A DNA stretch of 9,330 nucleotides, taken from the NCBI GenBank assembly GCA_002728035.1, contig PBUZ01000014.1, forward strand, positions 1 through 9,330, written 5' to 3'. The number at the start of each line of letters is the position of its first letter. Within the stretch, counting starts at the first letter, position 1. The translations under genes were made by a program, and so were the position numbers. Shown piece after piece: positions 1 through 7,500 of this stretch. Source of the stretch: Methanobacteriota archaeon (GTDB lineage Archaea; Thermoplasmatota; Poseidoniia; Poseidoniales; Poseidoniaceae). The notes under the pieces are model-generated. The model saw nothing but the letters and a program-made list of their open reading frames with translations. It did no database searches and was not told the DNA's origin.

Positions 1-374
1 AAGAAGACATTGCATGGCGAGGCCACGCTATTCAGTGTCGTCTGAACGCAGAGGATCCCCGTGAATTTGTTCCCAGCCCCGGTCGATTGTGGGAATGCCA
101 CTTCCCGAGCGGTTTTGGTATCCGCTGCGACACGCATGCCCACCCGGGTTACGAAATGCCAGGCTGCTTCGATTCTCTCCTCGCCAAGTTGTTGGTATGG
201 GGTCGAGATCGTGAAGATGCGATTCGCCGAATGAAGACGGCGCTTGACGAAACCATGATCACCGGTGTCGAGCACCTGATTCCGCTTCATCGTCGTATCA
301 TGGATGAAAAGGATTTCAACAACGGCGATATCACGATTCAATACATTGAGATGCACCAAGAATTGCTTGGTTGA
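1..374 (+). CDS. accC: Biotin carboxylase subunit, C-terminal part (5' end outside window)
   Basis: This is the last 123 residues of a biotin carboxylase, the ATP-dependent enzyme that carboxylates biotin on a carrier protein for acetyl-/propionyl-CoA carboxylase. The first whole codon is at base 3, and the frame runs open from the window edge to TGA at 372-374. The biotin carboxylase C-terminal domain is clear: GHAIQCRLNAEDP (bases 24-62), then PSPGRLWE, then GFGIRCDTHAHPGYEMPG, then FDSLLAKLLVWGRDREDAI. The Arg of GIRCD aligns with the active-site Arg of the family (Arg338 of E. coli AccC, from memory). The protein ends just after the usual final IQYIE-type strand, so no biotinyl (BCCP) domain is fused at the C-terminus, unlike PccA/MccA-type alpha chains. 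The carrier and carboxyltransferase subunits must lie elsewhere, perhaps upstream. Whether the enzyme prefers acetyl-, propionyl- or another acyl-CoA cannot be told from this subunit. The symbol is by family, not proven orthology. Confidence 0.93.
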   Translation, partial: EDIAWRGHAIQCRLNAEDPREFVPSPGRLWECHFPSGFGIRCDTHAHPGYEMPGCFDSLLAKLLVWGRDREDAIRRMKTALDETMITGVEHLIPLHRRIMDEKDFNNGDITIQYIEMHQELLG

Positions 375-383
375 GAGATGGCA

Positions 384-390
384 GGGGTGA
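384..390 (+). promoter_or_regulatory. Shine-Dalgarno site for the PfkB-family kinase
   Basis: GGGGTGA lies four bases before ATG 395 and matches the archaeal anti-Shine-Dalgarno complement (GGAGGTGA) over most of its length. It favours ATG 395 over the in-frame TTG at 371, which would overlap the preceding stop codon and add eight non-conserved residues. Confidence 0.6.
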
Positions 391-394
391 ATTC

Positions 395-1318
395 ATGAGC
401 GTACTGATCGTTGGAAGTTTGGCCTATGATTCCGTGTCTTCGCCTGCGGGTTCCGTTGAAGCAGCACTTGGTGGTTCAGCGACGTACGGCGGGCTGTCCT
501 GTCAATTTCATCTCCAGCGCTTGGGCTTAGCGCCGGCGACTTTGGTCGGCGTGGTCGGAACAGATTTTGCTGACGAAGACCGTGCGGTCCTGGCCAATTC
601 GGGGATGGATTTGAGCGGCCTTGAGGTTGCTGAGGGCGCCACGTTCCGCTGGGAGGGAAGTTATCACGGTGCCATGGCAGAGGCCGAAACATTGGCGACG
701 CATCTCAACGTGTTCGAACACTTTCAACCCCAGGTGCCCGAGCACGCAAAGCAACCGACGGTGTTGTTTTGTGCCAACCTGCACCCTGCCATTCAACGAA
801 ACGTCATGGAGCAGGTCGATACCGCTCGTTTAGCCATGTTGGATTCCATGAATTTGTGGATCACCATCGCCAGAGACGAACTCATGGACGTGATGCGGAT
901 GGCGGACTTGGTCATCATCAACGACGGCGAAGTTCGCATGCTCGCCAATGACGAGAACGTGGTCACAGCGATGCATGCACTCGCAGAAGAGACCAACACA
1001 ACCACCCTCGTGGTCAAGCGTGGTGAGCACGGTGTGCTCGCGCTTCACGACGGCGAGTTCCTTGCCCTGCCTGCGTTTCCAACCGCGAACTTGGTCGACC
1101 CCACCGGTTGTGGTGATACTTTTGCAGGAACCTTGGCAGCCTGTTTGGCCGCTTCAGACGGCCCTCTGGGAATGGATGAATTGCGAGATGCGTTGATGAT
1201 GGCCAATGTGTCGGCAAGTTTCACGCTCGAAAGTTTCGGCACACAGGCCCTTTCTTCCCTGACCTCTTCAGCATTCGATACCCGAATGGATGCCTACAGC
1301 CGCATGCTCGGGCGATGA
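395..1318 (+). CDS. PfkB/ribokinase-family sugar or nucleoside kinase
   Basis: This 307-residue protein is a complete PfkB-family kinase, which phosphorylates a hydroxymethyl group of a sugar or nucleoside using ATP. The N-terminus VLIVGSLAYDSV is the first Rossmann strand of the fold. GGSATYGG (residues 26-33) is the Gly-rich substrate-side motif. The C-terminal signature DPTGCGDTFAG spans residues 235-245, with Asp241 as the expected catalytic base and the GCG stretch forming the anion hole. Other stretches (FRWEGSYH, LNVFEHF, ANLHPAIQ, LDSMNLWI, INDGEVRML) resemble an uncharacterised bacterial and archaeal ribokinase-like subgroup (I recall it as ribokinase group C) more than fructokinase, ribokinase or adenosine kinase proper. 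The substrate is therefore unknown. The gene follows biotin carboxylase by 20 bases in the same direction and is probably co-transcribed. Its TGA abuts the stop codon of the convergent downstream gene with no intergenic base. Confidence 0.9.
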   Translation: MSVLIVGSLAYDSVSSPAGSVEAALGGSATYGGLSCQFHLQRLGLAPATLVGVVGTDFADEDRAVLANSGMDLSGLEVAEGATFRWEGSYHGAMAEAETLATHLNVFEHFQPQVPEHAKQPTVLFCANLHPAIQRNVMEQVDTARLAMLDSMNLWITIARDELMDVMRMADLVIINDGEVRMLANDENVVTAMHALAEETNTTTLVVKRGEHGVLALHDGEFLALPAFPTANLVDPTGCGDTFAGTLAACLAASDGPLGMDELRDALMMANVSASFTLESFGTQALSSLTSSAFDTRMDAYSRMLGR

Positions 1319-2767
1319 TCAGTCCTCGTCCAAACGAGGCATGCTGTCGACTTCGCTGGGCTCCTTGCTCGATTGGAGGTCGGAAAAGGACAACGATTCC
1401 AAGTGTTGAGCATCCTGTTCGCCCAGATCGCGTGCAGCCGCGAGAAGTTGTTCACGTCGAGCCTTGAGACGAGCCGTTTCCTCGGGCGGCAGGGCACCGC
1501 CGTGTTCTTGGGAAAGAGCCTCCATGACGTCCCGCTCGGGTGGAGCGTTGTTTTCCGCCGATTCGCGCAACGCACCTGTGGTCTCGGACGAAGCATACGG
1601 GTTGGGTCGTGCAGGTCCAACGGCGAACCCAAGCAATTCCATTGATTGGTCGCGCAGCCGAGAGAGCACGCCGCGGTTGCGATGCGGTTTTGGATGAAGT
1701 TGACGGATACGGCGAGGCACAAAGGAGGTGTCCGCCAAGGTGGGGGTCCGTCGTGGTTCAAGCAAGGTTTCACGTTCGGGTGTTGGCGTTGTCTCTTCAA
1801 CGCTGACTTCCGTTTCCTCCATCGTCGCTTCCTCAACGAGTTCTGCATCGAGGATGAGCGGTTCTGCGACCTCGGTTTCTTCGGTTGGTGCAGGCATCAT
1901 GCTCGGAATATGCGCTTGGTGGGCGCCAAAAAAGGATGGCAGGAATGGGCGGTTTCCAGTCGTTTGGTGCATGGGTGGGGACGGCATCAACACAGGGTGT
2001 TCCACAGGAGCAGGGCGATGGTCTGCAGGGTATTGTTGAGCCGCAGAAGTCGTTTGGTTGCTCACATAGGCGGGGATGAACGCCGTGAATTGGGAGGGAG
2101 GCGCGGGCTCAGGCTCTTCGGTGGGCATCCATTCAGGGGTCATGCCTTCATCGTGAGCGCCTGCTTCGATGTCAACGCCGCTCGCGGTGAGAAAGTGGTC
2201 AACCGCATGCGGTGTGTGGACGACCACGGGAAGGTCGGGGGCAGGAAGAATCTCTTCATGATTCCACGATCGACTGGACTCGTTTTCAATGGCTTCAAGC
2301 AACAATCGAACCTCGGCCAAGGATTTGTTGTTCGCCAGCTGATGGAACATGAAACTCAGCCGATTCAAGCGGCGTTCGTTTCCATACAGGACATGGGTGT
2401 CTCCAGACGATGTTTGAACGGTCAGCGTTGGTTGGTTGGTGAAGAATCGCGCCAACACCATCAACGCCCCTCCACCCATAAACACAAGGCGATAGAGCGG
2501 TGGAATCATCAATCGATAGCCGATCCAAACCATCGTCATGCCCAAGATGACGACCCAAGGAGGTGCGAGGTGGGTGGAATGAAGTTTCATGGTGTGGATG
2601 GCGCTCAAGCGAACTTCAATGGTCGCATGGCGCTTTCCTTGAATGGACAGCATGCGCTCATCCAGGGTGATGTTAACCCGTTCTGATGGTTCTGCCAACC
2701 GCAACGATGCGAACGTCTCGTGGTCCGAATCAACGGTTGGAACAGTTCCCTGCCCAATCTCGCGCAT
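1319..2767 (-). CDS. Membrane-hairpin protein with long disordered Pro/Glu-rich C-terminal region
   Basis: I do not recognise the 482-residue product as a named family. From ATG 2767 the order is: a short polar N-terminus; a strand-rich segment with ITLDERMLSIQG (about residues 33-44); two hydrophobic stretches at about 70-88 and 91-109 separated by a tight PPLY turn, forming a membrane hairpin; and a second strand-rich segment (PTLTVQTSSGDTHVLYG, 113-129) leading to an Arg-rich helix. Strands flanking a membrane hairpin resemble small PH-like membrane domains, which is only a structural guess. From about residue 190 the chain is low in complexity, rich in Pro, Glu and Thr, with EETEV occurring twice. 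A basic patch (about 350-375) follows, then a charged helix and an acidic tail ending in DED. ATG 2767 has GGAG upstream on the coding strand; the in-frame TTG at 2821 has no ribosome site and sits in a hairpin. The gene is last of three co-directional genes. Confidence 0.82.
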   Translation of the reverse strand: MREIGQGTVPTVDSDHETFASLRLAEPSERVNITLDERMLSIQGKRHATIEVRLSAIHTMKLHSTHLAPPWVVILGMTMVWIGYRLMIPPLYRLVFMGGGALMVLARFFTNQPTLTVQTSSGDTHVLYGNERRLNRLSFMFHQLANNKSLAEVRLLLEAIENESSRSWNHEEILPAPDLPVVVHTPHAVDHFLTASGVDIEAGAHDEGMTPEWMPTEEPEPAPPSQFTAFIPAYVSNQTTSAAQQYPADHRPAPVEHPVLMPSPPMHQTTGNRPFLPSFFGAHQAHIPSMMPAPTEETEVAEPLILDAELVEEATMEETEVSVEETTPTPERETLLEPRRTPTLADTSFVPRRIRQLHPKPHRNRGVLSRLRDQSMELLGFAVGPARPNPYASSETTGALRESAENNAPPERDVMEALSQEHGGALPPEETARLKARREQLLAAARDLGEQDAQHLESLSFSDLQSSKEPSEVDSMPRLDED

Positions 2768-2792
2768 CCCATCGCGGCTCCAATCGTGTGAG

Positions 2793-2802
2793 GTTATCAA
2801 AC
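2793..2802 (-). promoter_or_regulatory. Possible TATA-like element upstream of the membrane-hairpin gene
   Basis: On the minus strand the AT-rich GTTTGATAAC lies 25-34 bases before ATG 2767, the distance expected of an archaeal TATA box driving a leaderless or nearly leaderless transcript. It follows the hairpin at 2814-2832, so terminator plus new promoter is a consistent reading. The match to a TATA consensus is poor. Confidence 0.2.
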
Positions 2803-2813
2803 CACCGCAAAAC

Positions 2814-2832
2814 TCCCCCAATCTGAGGGGGA
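2814..2832 (-). terminator. GC-rich hairpin downstream of the SelB-like gene, possible terminator
   Basis: TCCCCC and GGGGGA form a perfect six-base-pair stem around a seven-base loop, 36 bases past the stop codon of the SelB-like gene. On the minus strand it is followed by GTTTTG, a short T run. It may end or attenuate transcription before the next minus-strand gene. Archaeal termination depends mainly on T tracts and this one is short, so the function is uncertain. Confidence 0.35.
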
Positions 2833-2867
2833 ATCCAGGTCGTTGTTCGCGACGCCGTCACCCTTCT

Positions 2868-3890
2868 CTATCGAACGAGTTCAACGCTGGCCGAGCCCAT
2901 GATTCTCGGTTTGGAATCCAGTTGAGCCACCAAGACGGGCGGTGGGTTTGAGCGTCGAATGAACAGCGGTTGGTCCCACTCTACTTCGAGGTTTGAACCG
3001 TCAACCGATTGAATCCTCCCGACCACGAACTGGAGGTCGACGCTGGCATGGATCACATCACCCGGGGCCAGTTGTCGCTTTTGGAACGGCGAGATGTTCA
3101 ACGCCAATCGTGAAGTTTGATGTTGAATCAACGCCAGGGGCTCAGAAAGATTGGCTCGCTTGTCCTCGACAGGAGGATGTGTGATGATGGTGCTCCCGCT
3201 CAGGTGGTCTTCGTTGGCGTTTCGCAGGGCGAGACCGACACGGTCGCCAGCTGTTGCTTCTTCTACATCATCGTCCATCACTTGGAGGGATTTGGCGCTA
3301 CCACCACCGTTTGCTGGCAACAAGGTGACCTCATCGTGAACTCGCACTCGGCCTGCCTGAACGTACCCAATGGCGACCAACCCGATGCCCTTGACATTGA
3401 AGTGTTGGTCAACCGGTAGGACGAGCGGTGCTTCGGCATTGGCGACGAGCGTGTCATTGATGTCGTCCATCAGATCATAGAGGCATTCTCGCAGATGAAC
3501 GCCGTCGTTCTTCTCAAACGTCCAAGCACCAAGGCCGGCTTGTTTGAACAGCATCTTCACTTGGTCTTCATCGATCCAGGCCCCTTCAGCAGGGTTCAGA
3601 ACGGCCACGCCATGGTGAATACCTGCGCTGGCAAAAGCGACCAAGGCTTCTCCCAAGGTCGCATCGATGGCGGTCACTTCCAAGACGCCTGCATGGGAGG
3701 TTGACAGCGCATTGAGAAAAGGAGGGAGCCGCTCCGGGTACTTTGCAGGTCGAATCAGTGACAAGATTCGTGCGCCTTCCGGCCCCGATTCTTTGTGCAC
3801 GTAGGTGTGAACGTCCCGTTGGTCCGCGGCTTTGGCGATGCTCTTCGCCAGTTCATCGGATGCGATGACAGCGATGTTCAAGACGACCAT
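2868..3890 (-). CDS. SelB/EF-1A-like protein with a degenerate, probably GTPase-dead G domain
   Basis: The 340-residue product keeps the three-domain plan of SelB/EF-Tu translation factors but is shorter and lacks the GTPase motifs. Residues 1-150 trace the G-domain fold. Where the P-loop GHVDHGKS should be, residues 10-17 read ASDELAKS: the Lys-Ser survives but both glycines are alanine. No DxxG or NKxD motif is visible. YPERLPPF (51-58) matches the hallmark of an archaeal SelB-like paralogue family, known to me from methanogens, of unknown function. Domain 2 (about 155-238) is well preserved: FNVKGIGLVAIGYVQAGRV, DEVTLLP and AGDRVGLALRN align with the EF-Tu beta-barrel. Domain 3 follows (about 250-325). 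ATG 3890 has AGGTG eight bases upstream; the TTG at 3923 lies within inverted repeats. The gene starts 40 bases after the thioesterase stop and is probably co-transcribed with it. A role in translation or tRNA binding is inference; there is no sign of selenocysteine machinery nearby. Confidence 0.85.
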   Translation of the reverse strand: MVVLNIAVIASDELAKSIAKAADQRDVHTYVHKESGPEGARILSLIRPAKYPERLPPFLNALSTSHAGVLEVTAIDATLGEALVAFASAGIHHGVAVLNPAEGAWIDEDQVKMLFKQAGLGAWTFEKNDGVHLRECLYDLMDDINDTLVANAEAPLVLPVDQHFNVKGIGLVAIGYVQAGRVRVHDEVTLLPANGGGSAKSLQVMDDDVEEATAGDRVGLALRNANEDHLSGSTIITHPPVEDKRANLSEPLALIQHQTSRLALNISPFQKRQLAPGDVIHASVDLQFVVGRIQSVDGSNLEVEWDQPLFIRRSNPPPVLVAQLDSKPRIMGSASVELVR

Positions 3891-3910
3891 GGCTCGCCCA
3901 CCTGCCGTTG

Positions 3911-3939
3911 ATTGATGAATCAATGGGTGTTCATTGATT
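3911..3939. repeat. Overlapping inverted repeats between thioesterase and SelB-like genes
   Basis: AATCAATG (3918-3925) and CATTGATT (3932-3939) are a perfect eight-base inverted repeat around a six-base loop. ATTGAT (3911-3916) can instead pair with ATCAAT (3919-3924) across two bases, so the middle arm has two competing partners. The right arm covers the last codons and stop of the thioesterase gene, and the left part precedes the SelB-like ribosome site. An RNA structure affecting processing or coupling, or a dyad protein-binding site, is possible. Confidence 0.5.
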
Positions 3940-4434
3940 GCGTTTGGCCTTTTGTGCCAACATGTTTTCTCGAATCGTTTTCGCCTTTTCCCATTCTTCT
4001 TTTTCAGTGTCGGTTGAGGGTGAGAACTGCGGGACAGGAATGGGGCGCATCATGGAATCGATGGCGACGAAGAAGAAGTACCCCTCGCAGATGATGCTCT
4101 TTTCCCAAGTTGCCTTGCTCATGGTGTACGCCGTCACCTTGGTGCACGCTGTGTGGCTGCTGGTATAGACCACCTGCCCGGTGACTTCGAGGAGATCGCC
4201 TTGACGAGCGGGGGCGATGAAGGTGAGGGTGTCGATGGATATGGTGACGAACTCACGGTGAGCGAACTTTGCACAAGCGATACCTCCCGCCTTGTCCATC
4301 AACGAAAGCAGCCGACCACCGAAGAGGGTGTTGTAGGCGTTGGTGTCTTGGGGAAAGACTTCCTCAATCAGTGTGACTGGCTCCGTGGAGTAAGGTTCCA
4401 TGGTGCTTCCAAACGGTTCTCCCTCATAACTCAT
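3931..4434 (-). CDS. Acyl-CoA thioesterase, hotdog fold (YciA/BACH type)
   Basis: This 167-residue single-hotdog protein should hydrolyse acyl-CoA to free acid and CoA in the cytoplasm. The family signature is strong: FPQDTNAYNTLFGGRLLSLM followed by DKAGGIAC (about residues 27-54) matches the DTNxxxxxFGGxxxxxMD motif of YciA and cytosolic acyl-CoA hydrolases, with Asp47 in the position of the catalytic acid and Asn32 in the conserved DTN. The next strands (FVTISIDTLTFIAPARQGD, then LLEVTGQVVYTS, then GYFFFVAID) complete the fold. A charged helix (EEWEKAKTIRENM) ends the protein, as often in this group, which usually forms hexamers. ATG 4434 is chosen over TTG 4440. ATG 4401, preceded by GGAAG, is a reasonable alternative giving 156 residues without loss of the domain. 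It is the first of three minus-strand genes and is divergent from the giant secreted protein gene. Chain-length preference cannot be read from the sequence. Confidence 0.9.
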   Translation of the reverse strand: MSYEGEPFGSTMEPYSTEPVTLIEEVFPQDTNAYNTLFGGRLLSLMDKAGGIACAKFAHREFVTISIDTLTFIAPARQGDLLEVTGQVVYTSSHTACTKVTAYTMSKATWEKSIICEGYFFFVAIDSMMRPIPVPQFSPSTDTEKEEWEKAKTIRENMLAQKAKRNQ

Positions 4435-4459
4435 GTTCAATCATCGTCGCCGGGGAGTG

Positions 4460-4465
4460 AAAAAA
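4460..4465 (-). promoter_or_regulatory. Possible TATA-like tract for the thioesterase operon
   Basis: The minus strand shows GCTTTTTTCAC, with the T6 tract 26-31 bases upstream of ATG 4434. That is the spacing expected of a TATA box for a leaderless archaeal transcript, and no good Shine-Dalgarno site precedes this ATG. The sequence is a plain T tract rather than a canonical TATA box. Confidence 0.25.
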
Positions 4466-4489
4466 GCGTGCGAATCCTGTAAGCGACGA

Positions 4490-4527
4490 GATTTTAGGGG
4501 GAGAAACCCTCGCCGAGGTGCAGGTGG
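4490..4527 (+). promoter_or_regulatory. Candidate promoter element and doubled Shine-Dalgarno for the giant secreted protein
   Basis: GATTTTAG at 4490-4497 is the most TATA-like stretch on this strand and would place a transcript start near 4520. Two ribosome-binding matches follow: GAGGTG (4515-4520, 11 bases before ATG 4532) and AGGTGG (4522-4527, four bases before it). If the start is near 4520, only the second would be in the message. The ribosome sites are firm; the TATA call is weak. Confidence 0.35.
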
Positions 4528-4531
4528 CACC

Positions 4532-7500
4532 ATGTCAAACAAATCCAACCGTAATTCAAAGGCCCTCTTCCTCGTGTTGTTGATGCTGATTGCACCGTTT
4601 GCATCAGCCAACGTCACAACGTTTTCAGACGGCAACAGCAGCGTGGATATTGAGATTCGAGACGGCAATGAAATGTCAAATTTGGTGGATGGCGACATCG
4701 ACCTTCCCGACGGTGAGACCGTGACGGGGGCGACCATGACGGTCTCGACGGACATGGTTGAACACGGTGCACATTCCCGCATTGACCTCGAGACCACGCC
4801 TCGCGTCTGGAACCCTGCCTACAACAACCAACTCACGGAATTTTCGGACATCTCGTTGTTCCAGATCGAAGACGGGAACGAGGCAACCCCTGTGACGCTG
4901 GTCTCCGAAGGGTACCTCACGGATTTTGAAGGGACAACCGGCGGGTTCATGGATTCAACCGACCCTGGCGACATGCCCTCCAGCGGCATTGGTTGGGAAC
5001 ACGGCACGCTCACCTCCTCCGATATTCCTGCGGGTTGTTCCTCTGGAGACGAATGTTGGGGTACCAACCTCGCCGATACGAATTACACCGACGACAACCC
5101 TGACGGCAACGTGCCCGTGACCTACCAGGCATTTACGCTCTCCATGACGAGCACCGAACTCTTCGTTGACCCTCTGCTCAAGAGTAAATTGGCGTACTTT
5201 GATTCATGGCACAATTTTGACACCATTGCAGGTCAGGGGCAAAATTCCAAGCGTTTTGCTGATTGTGGTTATTTGGAAATCCGCTCTTCGCCCAACCCCG
5301 GCTTCCCACCCGACACCAGTGGATTCTCCTACCTCGCCATCGACCAGCAAAACAGCACCGGTCTCGGCATGGGCACCAACCTTGCGCAGGGAGCCAGCTC
5401 AAGTTGGAATTGGGATGGCAGAATCTCCAGCGCTTGTGGCGGGCTTCAAAATGTCGACGCACAGAACAACGAGGGCTGGGGTCTTGCGGGTACTTCGACA
5501 ACGCCTCAAAACCCTTCGGGATGGACCACTGTTGCCGTCGACCTCACCGACTACATCGACGAGTACGTGCAAATCCGATTTGTGCTCCACCACACCGCCA
5601 ACCCGAATGTCAACCTCGACGACAACATGTCCGGATGGTACGTCGACAACTTCCGTCTTGGCGATCTTCTCCCACAGAGTGCGAGCATGACCGTTCGAGG
5701 CATGACCCCCTCCTCCCTCGGCGGTGCCAACCACCCCAACGGATACGGTATTCTCTCCCTTGAAGCAGAGACCACGCAATCAGCCACCCTTACGCTTGAT
5801 GTTCTCGACACCAACAACAACCTCATCGACGACAAAGACGGGCAACCCATGACGGGATTGAGCGGCGACATCATCGAGTTGTGGAACATTGACGCCGACA
5901 AATACCGAGCCGTGAACCTCCGATTCAACTTTGACTCAGGCCCCGACCGTCTTTCAACGCCCGTGCTCCACGGGTTCAGCATCGGTTCTCGAGTCGGTAC
6001 CGGCTTCAACTTTACCGCCTTTGGCCCCGTGACCATCGACAACGGCGTCTGGCAAACGATGGGTGGCGGCGAGCCAATGATCTACTCCCCGGACCTGAAG
6101 CGAACCGCCTATACCAACAACCTTGAGCGCAGCAAGTTCAGTTACCCCATCACCTCCATTACGCCCATGATTCAAGACGATTGTATGGAATCACCAACCA
6201 TCGAGATCACCCCCACAGGGGGCTCGCAAGCCTTCAACGCCCAGGACGGTGTGAAAACATCGCTCGATGTGCCCATGTTTGGCTTCACGTCCGTGACCTC
6301 CTACCAAGGTGCTTGCGACGTTGGAGGAATTTGGTTTGACCTTGAATTTGGTCACCATGCACGTCATATGCGCATCGATGTTGCCGACGACGGTGACGTT
6401 GACTACGGCTTTACTGAGCCAGCATTCGATATGTTTGGCCGCCAAACGACCTTTGTTTCCGGTACCGTTGACGGCGTCAATTATGCTGCTGAAAGCGCAA
6501 CGCTCACCCTTGATGTGAACGGTGAAGCCACTGGAGGTTTCTTCTTGTTGCCCGAAGGCGCTGAAGTTTCGGCAGCCGATATTGGGTTTGACCAAGTGAG
6601 CATCCGTTCAAACTCCGACCCATACGAGGGCTTCTCCCTTTCGTTGATGGCGGGCTCACAATCCGTGGAACTTGGCGACATGCCCAACAGCACCTACATC
6701 GTTCAGGAAGTCCTTCAGTCACCGTTTGATTTCAAGGGTGCCCTGAACTCGCTGCTGACCAATCCTTCCGTCGCAGGTACGCATGAGGATGAGTTCGGAC
6801 GGTATTGGATCATGTTCCGCTTCATGGTGGATTCACCGAACGCTTCCTCGGGAACGAGCATGACCGCTGTTGAGCTTGACATCGTTTACAATTATTCAAC
6901 GGTCTTGAACGCGGCAGACGGCTTGGACATCGAACTCAATCAAGGCATTGCGCTGTGGACCGGTGGTGCAACCGCAACCGTGCCCGTTGCCGTTTACTCC
7001 GACACGGGCGGTGGCGTGACCTTGAGTGATTTGAGCGTCAGTTCCAGCACGGGGTACGCCAACACCATCTCCATGACGGGGAGTCCGGTTGGCCTCTACC
7101 CGAACGGTGAGATCTACGAGGTGGTCACGACCCATACGGTCGACCCAGCGACCGGTACCTCGCTTTCCGAGGCATGGTTGACCTTCGAATCCTCCACCGG
7201 CTTCATCAAACTCGCATGGACCGATTTCATGGGCTTCTCGGAAGCCAGCGATGAGAACAATTACGTCACGCTTGAATCGACCTCAGCCGCCAGCCCAATC
7301 ACCAACGGCCAGGAGATCACCTGGCGCTTCCGAGTGAACCCCACCTGGGACGACACCGAAGCGGTTCGCATGTACGCTGGCCTCACAACAGCCAACAGCA
7401 TCAACGGTTTGCCCGATGCTGTCTTGCTCGACCCATCCGTTGGTAACGCTGTAGAGAACGATGCAGGCATCATTTCCTTTGAGTTGCAAAACAGCATCGG

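Noticed and set aside
371..394. TTG at 371 as start of the kinase
   Set aside because: It would overlap the carboxylase stop codon and add eight residues ahead of the conserved first strand. ATG 395 has a good Shine-Dalgarno site.
1646..2686. A 346-codon plus-strand open frame opposite the membrane-hairpin gene
   Set aside because: Its translation is rich in Arg, Cys, Trp and His with no domain or motif. It lies wholly antisense to a frame with coherent membrane segments and a low-complexity tail. It is best explained as a codon-bias shadow.
2768..2821. TTG at 2821 as start of the membrane-hairpin protein
   Set aside because: No ribosome-binding site precedes it, and it lies in the hairpin at 2814-2832. 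The 18 added residues show no features.
4508..4518. Inverted repeat CCTCG-C-CGAGG overlapping the GAGGTG ribosome site
   Set aside because: With a one-base centre it cannot form a full hairpin, and only three base pairs would remain with a realistic loop. It is too small to call a ribosome-site switch.
5166..5690. A 174-codon frame inside the giant gene on the same strand
   Set aside because: It is a +1/+2 shadow of the 4532-9330 frame, Ser/Thr/Pro-rich without motifs, and the main frame is continuous here with recognisable domains.
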